This document shows positions 1-9,581 of a stretch of 64,000 bases of DNA, piece by piece. This DNA is from Terrimonas_A sp051954695 (GTDB lineage: Bacteria > Bacteroidota > Bacteroidia > Chitinophagales > Chitinophagaceae): the NCBI GenBank assembly GCA_051954695.1, contig JBQCHL010000018.1:310001-374000 (forward strand), given 5' to 3'. Numbering within the stretch: the first letter of the stretch is position 1; the number at the start of each line of letters is the position of its first letter. Both the position numbers and the translations under genes were made by a program. Under the pieces are notes generated by a model. It did not search any database and was not told where the DNA came from. It was given only the letters and a program-made list of their open reading frames with translations.

Positions 1-27
1 GGCATTCCCCGTTTGAAAGACAGCAAG

Positions 28-47
28 TTTGCTCAGGCTTGAGCAAA
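28..47 (+). terminator. Short hairpin upstream of the SusC gene
   Basis: An 8-bp perfect stem (28-35 with 40-47) closes a 4-nt loop and runs into an A-rich stretch then ATTCT. It may end transcription of a gene lying left of the window or sit in the SusC leader. There is no clear U-run, so the terminator reading is weak. The rest of 1-76 shows no other feature. Confidence 0.3.
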
Positions 48-76
48 AATTCTATCATTAAATTCAAAACTAAGGT

Positions 77-3000
77 ATGAAAAAAAATGGATCAGGCGTA
101 TCCCCCCATACGCCCTACCTATTCATCAAATGCTTACTCATGATGAAGTTTACCATTCTGCTTATTATCGCCTTTTCCCTTCAATCTTTCGCTAATGGTT
201 ACGGACAGGAAAATATCAACCTTAACCTGGAGAAAGTAACGCTGAAAAAGGTATTCAAGGCTATCGAACAGCAAGGTGCCTGCCGGTTTGTTTACAAAGA
301 CGAAATATTGCCGAGAGAACAGCGTATCAGCATTGCTGTTGAGAATGCCTCTCTCGAAGAAGTGATGAATAAAGTGTTGCGTAACACCGAATTAAGTTAC
401 AAAAGACTGAGTAGTAGCCTTGTAGTGATAACCGCAGGCATTGCCGGCACAAGTGCCGTACCCGTTACCGGTAAGATCACCAATGAGCTGGGTGAACCCC
501 TGCCTGGTGTAAACATTGTTGAAAAAGGCACTAATAATGGAACAACCACCAATGCAGATGGCAGCTTCGTATTGAATGTTGCCAGTCTGGACGCAACATT
601 GGTGATCACCTATATTGGATTTGTGCCCCAGGAACTGGCACTGTCCAACCGCTCTGAAGTGAGCGTAAAACTGGTGGCAGAAGATAAAAAACTGGAAGAA
701 GTGGTAGTGATCGGTTATGGTACACAAAAAAGAAGGAATGTGACCGGTGCTATCACCAGTGTAAAAGCAAGCGACCTGGAGAATGCTCCCATCATGCGTG
801 TGGAGCAGGCCTTGCAGGGGCGTGTTTCAGGTCTTACTATTGCCGCCGCATCCGGTCAGCCGGGTTCTTCTTCCACTATAAGGGTGCGTGGCACAACGTC
901 CATCAATGATGGGGCGAACAATGTGCTTTATGTAGTGGATGGTATCGTGGTTGACAATGGTGGTATCGATTACCTGAATCAGAATGATATCGAATCAATT
1001 GAAGTATTGAAAGATGCGGCATCCGCAGCTATCTATGGTGCGCGTTCCGCAGCAGGTGTTATCCTGATCACTACCAAGAAAGGTAAGGCAGGTGCTGTTT
1101 CTGTTAATTACAATGGCTATTATGGTGTTCAGGAGCCTGCTTCCAAACTGAAACTGCTGAATGCTACTGAATATGCTACCCTCAGCAATGAAGCTGCACT
1201 GGCAGCCGGTGGTTCCGTTCTGTATCCTGATCCGAGTGCTTTAGGGAAAGGTACTGACTGGCAGGATGCGATTTTCAATAATAGTGCCCGCATACAAAAT
1301 CATGATATCAGCATCAGTGCCGGTTCAGAAAAATCCACCTATTATTTTTCATTGGGTTATTTTGACCAGGAAGGTATTGTGGGTTCGGATATCTCCAGCT
1401 ACAAACGCTATAATGCCCGCTTGAACTCTTCCCATAAAGTCACTAAATGGCTGACCATCGGTAATAATATCGGCTACTCTTATATCCGCAGCAAGGGTAT
1501 CGGTAACACTAACGGTGAATATGGTGGCCCGCTGGCTTCAGCGATCAACCTTGATCCGATCACCCCTCTTATAGAAACTGATCCTTCCGTGGTGAATGCT
1601 CCGCCTTATTCCACACAGCCCGTTGTAAGGGACGCTAATGGAAACCCTTATGGCATTTCCAAACTGGTAGGGCAGGAGATGACCAATCCTTTGGCCTATA
1701 TCAAAGCCCACGAAGGAAACTATGGATGGTCGCATAACCTGGTAGGAAATATTTTTGTGGAGATAGAACCGATCAAAGGTTTGAAGTTCAGAACTAATGT
1801 AGGTGCAAAACAGGCATTCTGGGGCAACACTTCTTTCAGCCCGGTAGTGTACCTGAATGCTTCAACACAAACTACCAATAACTCATTTTACAGGGAGAAT
1901 AACCGTGGTTTCAACTGGACATTTGAGAACACCGTATCATACAACAAGAACTTCGGTTATCATAACCTGACTGTGATGGCCGGTACAGGTGCTTATGTAG
2001 ACAATAACTCTGTAGGCAATGGTGTAACTTATTACAACCTGCCTGTCAACAGTTTCAAAGAGGCTTCCATGAATTTTGCGACTGTTGCTGCTGATATCCT
2101 CGCATGGGGAAATGAGAGCTACAAACACAAAATATCTTCCATCTACGGCCGTGTTATTTATGATTATAACGATAAGTACCTGTTCACCGGTCTTATCCGC
2201 CGCGATGGTTCTTCCCGGTTTGGTGCGAATAAAAAATATGGATACTTCCCCTCCGGTTCTATTGGTTGGGTAGTGTCAAGAGAAGATTTCTTCCCCACCA
2301 ACAATGTGGTTTCATTCCTGAAGATCCGCGGTTCTTATGGTATTACGGGTAATGATGCGATCGGCGACTTCCGTTATATTTCCACTGTAGGCGGCGGCCG
2401 CAACTATCCATTCGGATATGACAACTACCTGATCGGTTACAGCCCCAATGCACCGGCCAATCCCGATCTGCAATGGGAGCAGACCAGCCAGTTGAACATC
2501 GGTTTTGAAGCTACCCTGTTCAGGAACTTTAGCCTTACATTCGATTGGTACAGGAAGAAAACCTCCGAAATACTTATGACAGTTACCATTCCTTCTTATG
2601 TAGGCCTTGGTAATCCTGTAGGCAACGTGGGTGGTATGCAAAACAGTGGTGTGGAACTGGAATTGGGTTACAACAAAAAATTCGGCGACCTCAACCTGTC
2701 TGTAAAAGGCAATGTGTCTTATGTAAAGAACAGGGTCACCTACCTCGGTGCTGATAAAGAATTCCTCGAAGGCTCAGGCTGGCAGGCGAGTGCTTACAAC
2801 CTTACCCGTGCACAGGTAGGACATCCTACATTCTCTTTCTATGGATTTGAAACCCTGGGTATTTTCCAAAACCAGGCCGAAGTAAATAACTACAGGGATA
2901 AGAACGGTACCATCATCCAGCCCAATGCAAAACCTGGTGATTTCAAATGGGCAGATTTGAATGGTGATGGCAAGATCGGCTCTGAAGACCGTACTTTCAT

Positions 3001-3493
3001 CGGCGATCCTACACCGACCTGGAGCTATGGTTTCACCGTCAATGCTTCTTATAAGCAGTTTGATCTGGTATTGTTTGGACAGGGTGTTACCGGTAATGAG
3101 ATCTTCAATGCACTCCGCCGCCTTGATGTGGCCAATGCCAACTGGACCACTGCTGCACTCGGCCGCTGGACCGGTGAAGGTTCTACCAATACTTTTCCCC
3201 GCCTCACAACAGACGATGCCAATGGCAACTTTAAAAACCCATCCACTTTCTATTTGTCAGATGGTGCTTATTTCAGGATCAAGAATCTGCAGATCGGTTA
3301 CACTCTTCCTAATTCCATTGCACAAAAAGCAGGTCTTAAAAGAGTGCGTATATACTTAGGCAGCGGCAACCTGCTCACTTTAACCAAATACACAGGATTT
3401 GATCCTGAGATTGGTGGAGGCAGCTATGGTATTGACAGAGGTATCTATCCTCAGGCCCGTTCCTATATGGTTGGCTTAAACCTAGGTTTATAA
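77..3493 (+). CDS. SusC/RagA-family TonB-dependent outer-membrane transporter with STN domain
   Basis: Outer-membrane, TonB-energised importer of oligosaccharides that works with the SusD partner encoded 18 bp downstream. Domains in order: hydrophobic signal segment at about 16-43, STN domain about 45-118, carboxypeptidase-regulatory-like domain about 129-205, TonB-box-like EEVVVIGYG ending at residue 215, plug about 218-330, and a beta-barrel to the C-terminus. At 1138 residues it has the usual length. The long, basic MKKNG start is common in SusC proteins of this group. An STN domain usually means control by a FecR-type anti-sigma factor; none is visible because only 76 bp of upstream sequence is present. 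The GH16 gene downstream suggests a beta-glucan substrate, which is inference from context. Confidence 0.95.
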   Translation: MKKNGSGVSPHTPYLFIKCLLMMKFTILLIIAFSLQSFANGYGQENINLNLEKVTLKKVFKAIEQQGACRFVYKDEILPREQRISIAVENASLEEVMNKVLRNTELSYKRLSSSLVVITAGIAGTSAVPVTGKITNELGEPLPGVNIVEKGTNNGTTTNADGSFVLNVASLDATLVITYIGFVPQELALSNRSEVSVKLVAEDKKLEEVVVIGYGTQKRRNVTGAITSVKASDLENAPIMRVEQALQGRVSGLTIAAASGQPGSSSTIRVRGTTSINDGANNVLYVVDGIVVDNGGIDYLNQNDIESIEVLKDAASAAIYGARSAAGVILITTKKGKAGAVSVNYNGYYGVQEPASKLKLLNATEYATLSNEAALAAGGSVLYPDPSALGKGTDWQDAIFNNSARIQNHDISISAGSEKSTYYFSLGYFDQEGIVGSDISSYKRYNARLNSSHKVTKWLTIGNNIGYSYIRSKGIGNTNGEYGGPLASAINLDPITPLIETDPSVVNAPPYSTQPVVRDANGNPYGISKLVGQEMTNPLAYIKAHEGNYGWSHNLVGNIFVEIEPIKGLKFRTNVGAKQAFWGNTSFSPVVYLNASTQTTNNSFYRENNRGFNWTFENTVSYNKNFGYHNLTVMAGTGAYVDNNSVGNGVTYYNLPVNSFKEASMNFATVAADILAWGNESYKHKISSIYGRVIYDYNDKYLFTGLIRRDGSSRFGANKKYGYFPSGSIGWVVSREDFFPTNNVVSFLKIRGSYGITGNDAIGDFRYISTVGGGRNYPFGYDNYLIGYSPNAPANPDLQWEQTSQLNIGFEATLFRNFSLTFDWYRKKTSEILMTVTIPSYVGLGNPVGNVGGMQNSGVELELGYNKKFGDLNLSVKGNVSYVKNRVTYLGADKEFLEGSGWQASAYNLTRAQVGHPTFSFYGFETLGIFQNQAEVNNYRDKNGTIIQPNAKPGDFKWADLNGDGKIGSEDRTFIGDPTPTWSYGFTVNASYKQFDLVLFGQGVTGNEIFNALRRLDVANANWTTAALGRWTGEGSTNTFPRLTTDDANGNFKNPSTFYLSDGAYFRIKNLQIGYTLPNSIAQKAGLKRVRIYLGSGNLLTLTKYTGFDPEIGGGSYGIDRGIYPQARSYMVGLNLGL

Positions 3494-3511
3494 TCCTAAA
3501 AAACTATTACA

Positions 3512-5029
3512 ATGAGAACCAATTATTTTTCTAAAATATGCCTCGTGCTGCTGGCTTTGCCTGTATTGCACGCTTGTAAGAAAAGTTTTCTGGATGTAGA
3601 TCCGGTCGGACTTAATCTGGAATCGAACTATTATTCAAATCCCACTGAAGCATTTGCCGGACTGGTAGCCGCTTACGATCCGCTGGGTATGGAAACGGCC
3701 GGTACATATGCCAATAAACTGGGACCGCTGAACTCTGCTTCTGATGATTGCGTGGCCGGTGGTGCTTCCGGTGGTAATGATATGAATACCTGGCAGGTTT
3801 GGAATAATTATACCCTTACACCTGCGGTAGGTCCGCAAATGGAATACTGGACAAGGAATTTTACCGGTGTATCGAGGACTAATATCATCCTCTCCAAACT
3901 GGGTGATGTGCCCGGGCTGGACGAAAACACCAAAAAGAGATATATCGCTGAAGGGAAATTCCTCCGTGCCTATTATTATTTCGATCTGGTGCGTTTGTTC
4001 AAAAATGTTCCTTTGTTCACTGCTCCTGTTGCAACAGAAGAGATCTACAACCAGGTGCAGGCAGCTCCTGCTGATGTGTATGCACAAATTGAAAAAGATC
4101 TGCGTGATGCTATCCCTGATCTGCCACCAACGGTGCCTGTTACTACAGAAGGTGGCCGTGCCACACAAGGCGCTGCTAAAGCCCTGCTCGGTAAAGTGAT
4201 CCTGTTCCAGAATGATAACAGCAGGATGATGGAAGCGGCCAACCTGTTTGAAGACGTGAATAAGCAGGACAATATTTATGGGTATAAGTTGATGACCAAT
4301 TTTGGTGACATCTTCCGCCCTGACAAAAAATTCAACAGCGAATCCATTTTCGAGATCGGCCATACATCTGTTGCCAATGGCAACTGGAATGCATGGGGAG
4401 CAGTTGAAGGAAATGTGTACACGCAAATGATCGGGCCACGCGCTTATACCGGCACGATCTATGAAACAGGATGGGGCTTCAATCCTGTACGCAAAGAACT
4501 GGCTGATCTGTTGTATGGTGATCCGCGTTATCAATACACCGTTGCGGATATCGACAGCATGGTGGATGCAGGTGCTGCTACAAGCTACGAGGCCAGCTAT
4601 CAGAACACAGGTTATTTCGTTCAGAAATTTGCTCCGCTCAAACAATGGAAATCAACCGGCGGTGGCAACGTTGAATTGAACTATCCAAACAACGTGATTG
4701 AAATACGCCTGGCTGATACTTATCTCATGGAAGCGGAAGCATTGCTCCGTGCTCCGGGTGGTGATGCAGTGAAAGCTGCCAAATACCTGAATGATGTAAG
4801 AGCAAGGGTTGGTCTTGCACCTGTAGCAGCCACATTAGATAATGTGGCACTGGAGCGCCGCAAGGAGCTTGCTACCGAAGGTCATCGCTGGTTTGACCTG
4901 GTGCGTACAGGCAAAGCCGCTACAGTATTGGCGTTTAAAGGATTTGTTGCAGGTAAACATGAGATCCTGCCTATTCCTTTGAATGAACTGACCAATACTA
5001 AACTTGTACAAAATCCTAACTATAATTAA
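3512..5029 (+). CDS. SusD/RagB-family surface glycan-binding lipoprotein
   Basis: Binds glycans at the cell surface and forms the lid of the SusC transporter. The signal peptide ends in a lipobox (VLHAC, Cys22) followed by KKSFLDVDP, the usual start of mature SusD. Helical TPR-like regions include the FLRAYYYFDLVRLF segment, and the C-terminal stretch RRKELATEGHRWFDLVRTG is diagnostic of RagB/SusD. The 505-residue length is normal. It starts 18 bp after the susC stop, so the two are almost certainly cotranscribed. The carbohydrate ligand cannot be read from the sequence. Confidence 0.95.
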   Translation: MRTNYFSKICLVLLALPVLHACKKSFLDVDPVGLNLESNYYSNPTEAFAGLVAAYDPLGMETAGTYANKLGPLNSASDDCVAGGASGGNDMNTWQVWNNYTLTPAVGPQMEYWTRNFTGVSRTNIILSKLGDVPGLDENTKKRYIAEGKFLRAYYYFDLVRLFKNVPLFTAPVATEEIYNQVQAAPADVYAQIEKDLRDAIPDLPPTVPVTTEGGRATQGAAKALLGKVILFQNDNSRMMEAANLFEDVNKQDNIYGYKLMTNFGDIFRPDKKFNSESIFEIGHTSVANGNWNAWGAVEGNVYTQMIGPRAYTGTIYETGWGFNPVRKELADLLYGDPRYQYTVADIDSMVDAGAATSYEASYQNTGYFVQKFAPLKQWKSTGGGNVELNYPNNVIEIRLADTYLMEAEALLRAPGGDAVKAAKYLNDVRARVGLAPVAATLDNVALERRKELATEGHRWFDLVRTGKAATVLAFKGFVAGKHEILPIPLNELTNTKLVQNPNYN

Positions 5030-5049
5030 GGATTGCCATCCACTAAAAA

Positions 5050-5982
5050 ATGTTTTTTATGAAACATACAAATAAAACAAAATTGCTGACCAGTGTAATG
5101 CTCATCCTTTTGGGTGTTGCACTTTTCCAGGCCTGTAAAAAAGAAGGAGAGGACCTTACATTAGGTGCTCTGCCTACGCCCGATTTTGAAGTGATACAGG
5201 GCACCGATCCTAATAATCTTATCCTCGTTAATAAATCATCCATGCCCATTATTCCTTACTGGACCGTGAGCAATGGAGCCAAACTGACCGGCGATTCTGC
5301 CAAGATCAATTTTGTGCTTGCAGGCACTTATGAAGTGACCCTGACAGGTGCCGGCCAGGGAGGATTAGGCAGCACTACCAAAACCATCACCATTGCACAA
5401 AATGATCCAACTGCCTGCAGCCCTACCAAGCCATTGGGCTTTATCGCAAGCTGCACCAGCAAAAAATGGAAACTGAACCCTGCAGCCGGTGCCTATAAAG
5501 TTGGTGAAGGCGCCGATAATGGCAACTGGTGGAGCAGTGGTGCTGGTGATGTTACAGGCCGCTCCTGCGAGTTCAATGATGAATACACTTTTGTGTTTGA
5601 TGGTGCAGGCACTTTTACTTACGACAACAAAGGTGATTTTTATGCAGATGGCTATCTCGGTTCAGGTAGTAATGGTTGCGAACCCAATGCCAACCTGAAC
5701 AATGCACAAAAGCCCTGGGCTTCCGGCAATTTCACTTACCAGGTACTTCCTGGTGGTGTGAAAGGATTAGGGCAACTGAAAGTGGTCGGCCTTGGTGCTC
5801 ATATTGGTCTGCAGAAAGTTCATAATGGCGGGGAAACCACTACTGGCCCTACCTGGAACTCTATTACCTATGATATCATTGAGATGATACCAAATGGTGG
5901 TGGTCCTGGTCATGATATCCTCAAACTGGGTGTTGCCCTTGCTGCACCCGGATGGTGGACATTTACATTACGTTCTGAATAA
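5050..5982 (+). CDS. PKD-domain surface lipoprotein of the glucan locus
   Basis: Lipoprotein with a signal peptide and lipobox (LFQAC, Cys29 with this start), followed by a PKD-like Ig fold at about 45-115 (LVNKSSMPIIPYWTVSNG, then GTYEVTLTGAG and TTKTITI). The remaining ~190 residues are rich in Gly, Trp and Asn, contain a conserved-looking KWKLNPAAGAYKVG segment, and resemble surface glycan-binding proteins. Such proteins lie between SusD and GH16 in laminarin-type loci, so a role in holding beta-glucan at the surface is plausible. An in-frame ATG at 5059 would shorten the protein by three residues. The function is inferred from context and domain type. Confidence 0.8.
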   Translation: MFFMKHTNKTKLLTSVMLILLGVALFQACKKEGEDLTLGALPTPDFEVIQGTDPNNLILVNKSSMPIIPYWTVSNGAKLTGDSAKINFVLAGTYEVTLTGAGQGGLGSTTKTITIAQNDPTACSPTKPLGFIASCTSKKWKLNPAAGAYKVGEGADNGNWWSSGAGDVTGRSCEFNDEYTFVFDGAGTFTYDNKGDFYADGYLGSGSNGCEPNANLNNAQKPWASGNFTYQVLPGGVKGLGQLKVVGLGAHIGLQKVHNGGETTTGPTWNSITYDIIEMIPNGGGPGHDILKLGVALAAPGWWTFTLRSE

Positions 5983-5991
5983 AGGATTAGT

Positions 5992-6834
5992 ATGCGTATA
6001 ATTATCGTATCCGTCGCATGTCTTCTGGGTCTTATATCTTGTTCAAAAAGTGGAGGGGGAGGTTCTACAATTACTCCCCCCGGTCCACCGGTAGACAAAA
6101 ACTGGAAATTTGAGACCACTCCCGTATGGGCCGAAGAGTTTAACTATACCGGTGCACCTGATGCAGCCAACTGGTATTATGATATCGGGGGAAGTGGCTG
6201 GGGAAATAATGAACTTCAGTATTACACTAACTCTACCGATAATGCAGTGGTGGCTGGTGGCGTACTTAAGATCACTGCCAGGAATGAAGCAATGGGAGGA
6301 ATGAACTATACTTCTGCCCGGATGCTTTCCAAAAACCTGGGAGATTTTCTTTATGGCAGGGCAGAGATAAGGGCAAAACTGCCGGCAGGCCGTGGCACAT
6401 GGCCCGCTATCTGGATGCTACCTACTGACTGGGTTTATGGCGAATGGCCCAAATCGGGCGAGATTGATATTATGGAACATGTAGGATATGATCCCAATGT
6501 AGTGCATTTCAGTGTGCATACACAGGCATATAATCATACTATCAATACACAAAAGACAAGCACCAAGACCATTCCGACGGCAATGACGGAATTCCATAAT
6601 TACCGGGTAGACTGGACACCTTATGCAGTACGTGGTTATTTTGATGATGCACTGGTGTTCACCTTTACCAATGATGGAAAAGGTGCGGCCACCTGGCCGT
6701 TTGATAAAAGGTTCCACCTGATCTTGAATCTTGCAGTTGGAGGCAACTGGGGTGGTGCGCAGGGCGTGGATAATACAGCATTCCCTGCCACTATGGAGGT
6801 CGATTATGTGCGCCTTTATAAAATGATCCCCTGA
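5992..6834 (+). CDS. GH16 endo-beta-glucanase (laminarinase type), lipoprotein
   Basis: Glycoside hydrolase family 16 enzyme that cleaves beta-1,3- or mixed-linkage beta-glucan with retention. The signal peptide ends in a lipobox (LLGLISC, Cys17), so it is probably surface-anchored. The catalytic signature is EIDIMEHVG: nucleophile Glu157, Asp159 and acid/base Glu162. Supporting GH16 motifs are WAEEF near the start, GTWPAIWMLP before the active site, and a C-terminal jelly-roll strand ending EVDYVRLYK. The lack of an insertion in the signature loop fits laminarinases rather than agarases or carrageenases. It is the last gene of the SusCD locus, 9 bp after the PKD gene. Confidence 0.93.
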   Translation: MRIIIVSVACLLGLISCSKSGGGGSTITPPGPPVDKNWKFETTPVWAEEFNYTGAPDAANWYYDIGGSGWGNNELQYYTNSTDNAVVAGGVLKITARNEAMGGMNYTSARMLSKNLGDFLYGRAEIRAKLPAGRGTWPAIWMLPTDWVYGEWPKSGEIDIMEHVGYDPNVVHFSVHTQAYNHTINTQKTSTKTIPTAMTEFHNYRVDWTPYAVRGYFDDALVFTFTNDGKGAATWPFDKRFHLILNLAVGGNWGGAQGVDNTAFPATMEVDYVRLYKMIP

Positions 6835-6921
6835 TGCAAAGCTATTTAACAGACCGTCTGTTGACGGTTGAAAGAAGCCATAGATACGGCAATCGTTAAG
6901 CACTTAGCAGCAGTTAGTGCA

Positions 6922-6956
6922 GGGCGGGTTGTTTTTAAGCAGGCCCGCCCTTATTA
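6922..6956 (+). terminator. Rho-independent terminator closing the glucan locus
   Basis: A 7-bp perfect GC stem, GGGCGGG (6922-6928) with CCCGCCC (6944-6950), extended by two G-U pairs inside and an A-T outside, followed by TTATTATTTT. It lies about 90 bp after the GH16 stop. A weaker hairpin with heptad-like GTTGACGG spacing sits at about 6851-6868. The remainder of 6957-7158 holds no recognisable gene; an A/T-rich stretch just before 7159 may contain the next promoter. Confidence 0.75.
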
Positions 6957-7158
6957 TTTTATAGAAGGGATCCACCATCTTTTATCTATCCTTTATCAAT
7001 CTTCATCCCCTTTTGGTACTATTGTTGAAGTAAGCGGCTTGTTCCTGATCCGGAAAATTAATATGGATAATAAAGTAAATATTTCCCGGTAAACCATTTT
7101 GTACTGAGAATTCTTAACTAAAGCTGCATGATATAGATATACTCAAAATTTTTTGAGG

Positions 7159-8121
7159 ATGCTTTTAGCTGCGGGAGCTGTTTCCGAGATCATCAGTTTC
7201 ATCCAGGTACTTTGCTGGATCATTCTTCCTGTTTTAGCCCTGGCTATCTTACTGACTGTTTTTTTGCATTACCGCAAAAAGAGAAAGAATGAGGCAGAAG
7301 CATTGCCTGCAGAAGAATTACTGCCTGTGCCGGCAACACTTATCCAGGGAAAAAAAACTGCTGACTACATTCTTTTCGACCATTCTGGCCTTGTGGATCA
7401 ATACCACAACAGGCTTTGCCAAAGCCAGGCAAAGTATACAGCCCTGCGCCACGATTTTTCCAGGCTGGAAACAAAATATACTGCTTTAGCGCTATATGCA
7501 TCGAATCATACCTATCACCCTAAAGAAGAAGAAATGGAAAACTCTGTCCTCCAACTAAGCCCTGCCATACAGGAAGAAATTGATTCACTGATCAAAAAAC
7601 ATAAAGCCGAAAAGCAGGAATGGAAAGAAAAAAATGAGCAACTGGCACATTCCTATCGCAGCCTGGAGCAGGAAAACAATCTTTTACAGGCCAAGCTTGA
7701 ACTAGCCACTGCCACAGAAGAGGGAAAAGAATCAATAGCAAATAAATGGGCTGAAGAAAACAGCTTACTAAAAGATAAACTCGCCGAACATGATTACCTG
7801 AGCGATATAGTGGAAGAAAAAAAATCACAGATCATTTTCCTTCAAAACCAGCTGGAACAAAAGATCGTGCTTCAGCACGCCGCAGAACATCAAACATCCC
7901 AATTGCAGGCCGAGTTGGCAAAAAGGGAAGAGTTGCTTCAACAAAAAGAACAATACCTGCAGGAAAAACAACAGGAGCTCACTAACCTCCAGGGACAATT
8001 AGCCGCCCAACAGGAAATCCTGCATGCCACCGCAAAAAAGCTGACCGCCTGCAAACAACTCACCCAACGGTTTTACGAAGAGTTCAGCCGCGAATCAGCC
8101 GGACTACTGACTGCCGACTAA
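7159..8121 (+). CDS. Single-pass membrane protein with long coiled coil, function unknown
   Basis: I do not recognise a family. One transmembrane helix lies at about 8-40 (IISFIQVLCWIILPVLALAI), followed by a basic anchor HYRKKRKN. From about residue 85 to the end the chain is Glu/Lys/Gln-rich with heptad spacing typical of a long coiled coil. The layout suggests an inner-membrane anchored cytoplasmic rod, as in some envelope or cell-division scaffolds; that is inference. I chose the ATG at 7159; an in-frame TTG two codons upstream is possible. The stop codon lies inside a GACTNNN heptad repeat (8102-8129). Confidence 0.75.
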   Translation: MLLAAGAVSEIISFIQVLCWIILPVLALAILLTVFLHYRKKRKNEAEALPAEELLPVPATLIQGKKTADYILFDHSGLVDQYHNRLCQSQAKYTALRHDFSRLETKYTALALYASNHTYHPKEEEMENSVLQLSPAIQEEIDSLIKKHKAEKQEWKEKNEQLAHSYRSLEQENNLLQAKLELATATEEGKESIANKWAEENSLLKDKLAEHDYLSDIVEEKKSQIIFLQNQLEQKIVLQHAAEHQTSQLQAELAKREELLQQKEQYLQEKQQELTNLQGQLAAQQEILHATAKKLTACKQLTQRFYEEFSRESAGLLTAD

Positions 8122-8129
8122 CGACTCCC
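8102..8129. repeat. GACTNNN heptad array, four units, over a stop codon
   Basis: Four consecutive 7-bp units (GACTACT, GACTGCC, GACTAAC, GACTCCC). The TAA of the coiled-coil gene lies inside the third unit. The same GACTNNN pattern recurs at 46203-46238, 48637-48671 and, in shorter form, near 50627. Confidence 0.85.
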
Positions 8130-8207
8130 GGCGCGGGACAGGTTCCCTCCAATCCACATCTTCCCCACAGCCCGTTTCAGCACCGTGCTTTTCGCTAACT
8201 TGCACTT

Positions 8208-9002
8208 ATGCAACAATACCTGACCCTGCTGCAACATATTCTTGACAACGGTGCTCATAAAACAGACCGTACCGGGACCGGTACGCAAAGCTGTTTTGGT
8301 TACCAGATGCGGTTTGATCTTCAAAAAGGCTTTCCACTGGTGACCACCAAGAAAGTACACCTGAAAAGTATTATTCATGAATTACTGTGGTTCCTGAAAG
8401 GCGAAACCAATATCGGGTATCTGAAAGAACATGGAGTAAGGATCTGGGATGAATGGGCCGATGAAAATGGTGAACTGGGACCTGTTTATGGAAAACACTG
8501 GCGCAGTTGGGAAGGAAAGGATGGCAAGATCGTGGACCAGGTAACTGATCTCATCAAACAGATCAAAGCCAATCCCGACAGCCGCCGCCTTATCATCAAC
8601 GCATGGAATGTGGCTGATTTGCCAGAAATGGCTTTGATGCCCTGTCATACCCTTTTCCAGTTTTATGTTGCCAATGGAAAATTGAGTTGCCAGTTGTATC
8701 AACGCTCTGCTGATGTATTCCTTGGGGTACCTTTCAATATCGCTTCCTATGCTTTGCTTACAATGATGATCGCCCAGGTCTGTGACCTGCAGCCGGGAGA
8801 ATTCATCCATACTTTTGGTGATGTGCATATTTACAGCAACCATATGGAGCAAGTGCAATTGCAGCTTACAAGGGAGCCATTCCCATTGCCGGTGATGAAA
8901 CTGAACCCTGCTGTAAAAGATATTTTCAGTTTCAATTTTGAAGATTTTACCCTGGAAAATTATCAATCACATCCTGCCATTAAAGCTCCTGTAGCAGTAT
9001 AA
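8208..9002 (+). CDS. thyA: Thymidylate synthase
   Basis: Methylates dUMP to dTMP with 5,10-methylene-tetrahydrofolate, releasing dihydrofolate. The length (264 residues) and the catalytic Cys146 (LMPCHTLFQFY) match the classical ThyA enzyme. Other signatures are the N-terminal RTGTGT, DSRRLIINAWN for phosphate binding, and a C-terminal region ending KAPVAV that closes on the active site. folA follows 21 bp downstream, an arrangement that returns the dihydrofolate product directly to tetrahydrofolate. A TAACTTG box at 8196-8202, 5 nt before the ATG, may be a variant -7 promoter element. Confidence 0.97.
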   Translation: MQQYLTLLQHILDNGAHKTDRTGTGTQSCFGYQMRFDLQKGFPLVTTKKVHLKSIIHELLWFLKGETNIGYLKEHGVRIWDEWADENGELGPVYGKHWRSWEGKDGKIVDQVTDLIKQIKANPDSRRLIINAWNVADLPEMALMPCHTLFQFYVANGKLSCQLYQRSADVFLGVPFNIASYALLTMMIAQVCDLQPGEFIHTFGDVHIYSNHMEQVQLQLTREPFPLPVMKLNPAVKDIFSFNFEDFTLENYQSHPAIKAPVAV

Positions 9003-9023
9003 AGGAAATTTATATTCAGAACC

Positions 9024-9521
9024 ATGATCATTACGCTTGTTGTTGCAGCTTCCAGGAATAATGTGATAGGAAAGGATAACCAGTTGCTCTGGCGCCTTCC
9101 TAATGATACCCGTTATTTTAAGAATGTGACCTGGGGCATGCCGGTGATCATGGGCCGCAAAACATTTGAATCGCTTGGTAAGCCGCTTGGAGGCCGCACC
9201 AATATCGTACTGACACGGAATTCTGGCTGGAAAGCGCCGGGAGTAACAACGGTTAAGAACCTGGACGATGCGCTTTTCCTGGCTAAAGAAATGGATGTAA
9301 AAGAAGTGATGGTGATCGGCGGCGGCGAAATTTATAAGATGGCTATGCCAAAAGCAGGAAGAATACACATAACAAGGGTAGAGGCCGACCTGGAAGGAGA
9401 TGCGTATTTTCCTGAAATAGATCCGCTGTTGTGGAAACTCGTAAGCAGGGAAGACCATCCTGCTGATGAGAAACACCAGTATGCTTATTCATTCCAGGTA
9501 TGGGAACGCCGCCCTCTTTAA
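9024..9521 (+). CDS. folA: Dihydrofolate reductase
   Basis: Reduces dihydrofolate to tetrahydrofolate with NADPH. At 165 residues it is a type I enzyme. Asp28 (RLPNDTRYF) is the expected acidic residue that contacts the pterin. MGRKTFESLGKPLGGRTNIVLTRN and MVIGGGEIYK form the NADPH site, and the trigonal ITRVEADLEGDAYFP region follows. It sits 21 bp after thyA and is probably cotranscribed with it, coupling thymidylate synthesis to folate recycling. Confidence 0.97.
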   Translation: MIITLVVAASRNNVIGKDNQLLWRLPNDTRYFKNVTWGMPVIMGRKTFESLGKPLGGRTNIVLTRNSGWKAPGVTTVKNLDDALFLAKEMDVKEVMVIGGGEIYKMAMPKAGRIHITRVEADLEGDAYFPEIDPLLWKLVSREDHPADEKHQYAYSFQVWERRPL

Positions 9522-9581
9522 AGTTAAATAAGATATCTATTCCTTTTATTCTTTCTGACTCAACAGGTTCTTCAGGTTTAT

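Noticed and set aside
3635..4645. 336-codon open frame antisense to susD
   Set aside because: Fully inside susD in the opposite direction, rich in Cys, His and Ile as expected for a shadow frame; no known domain.
6868..7092. 74-codon open frame after the GH16 gene
   Set aside because: Starts with a non-ATG codon, runs through the terminator hairpin at 6922-6950, and has no recognisable domain, signal or coding-like composition.
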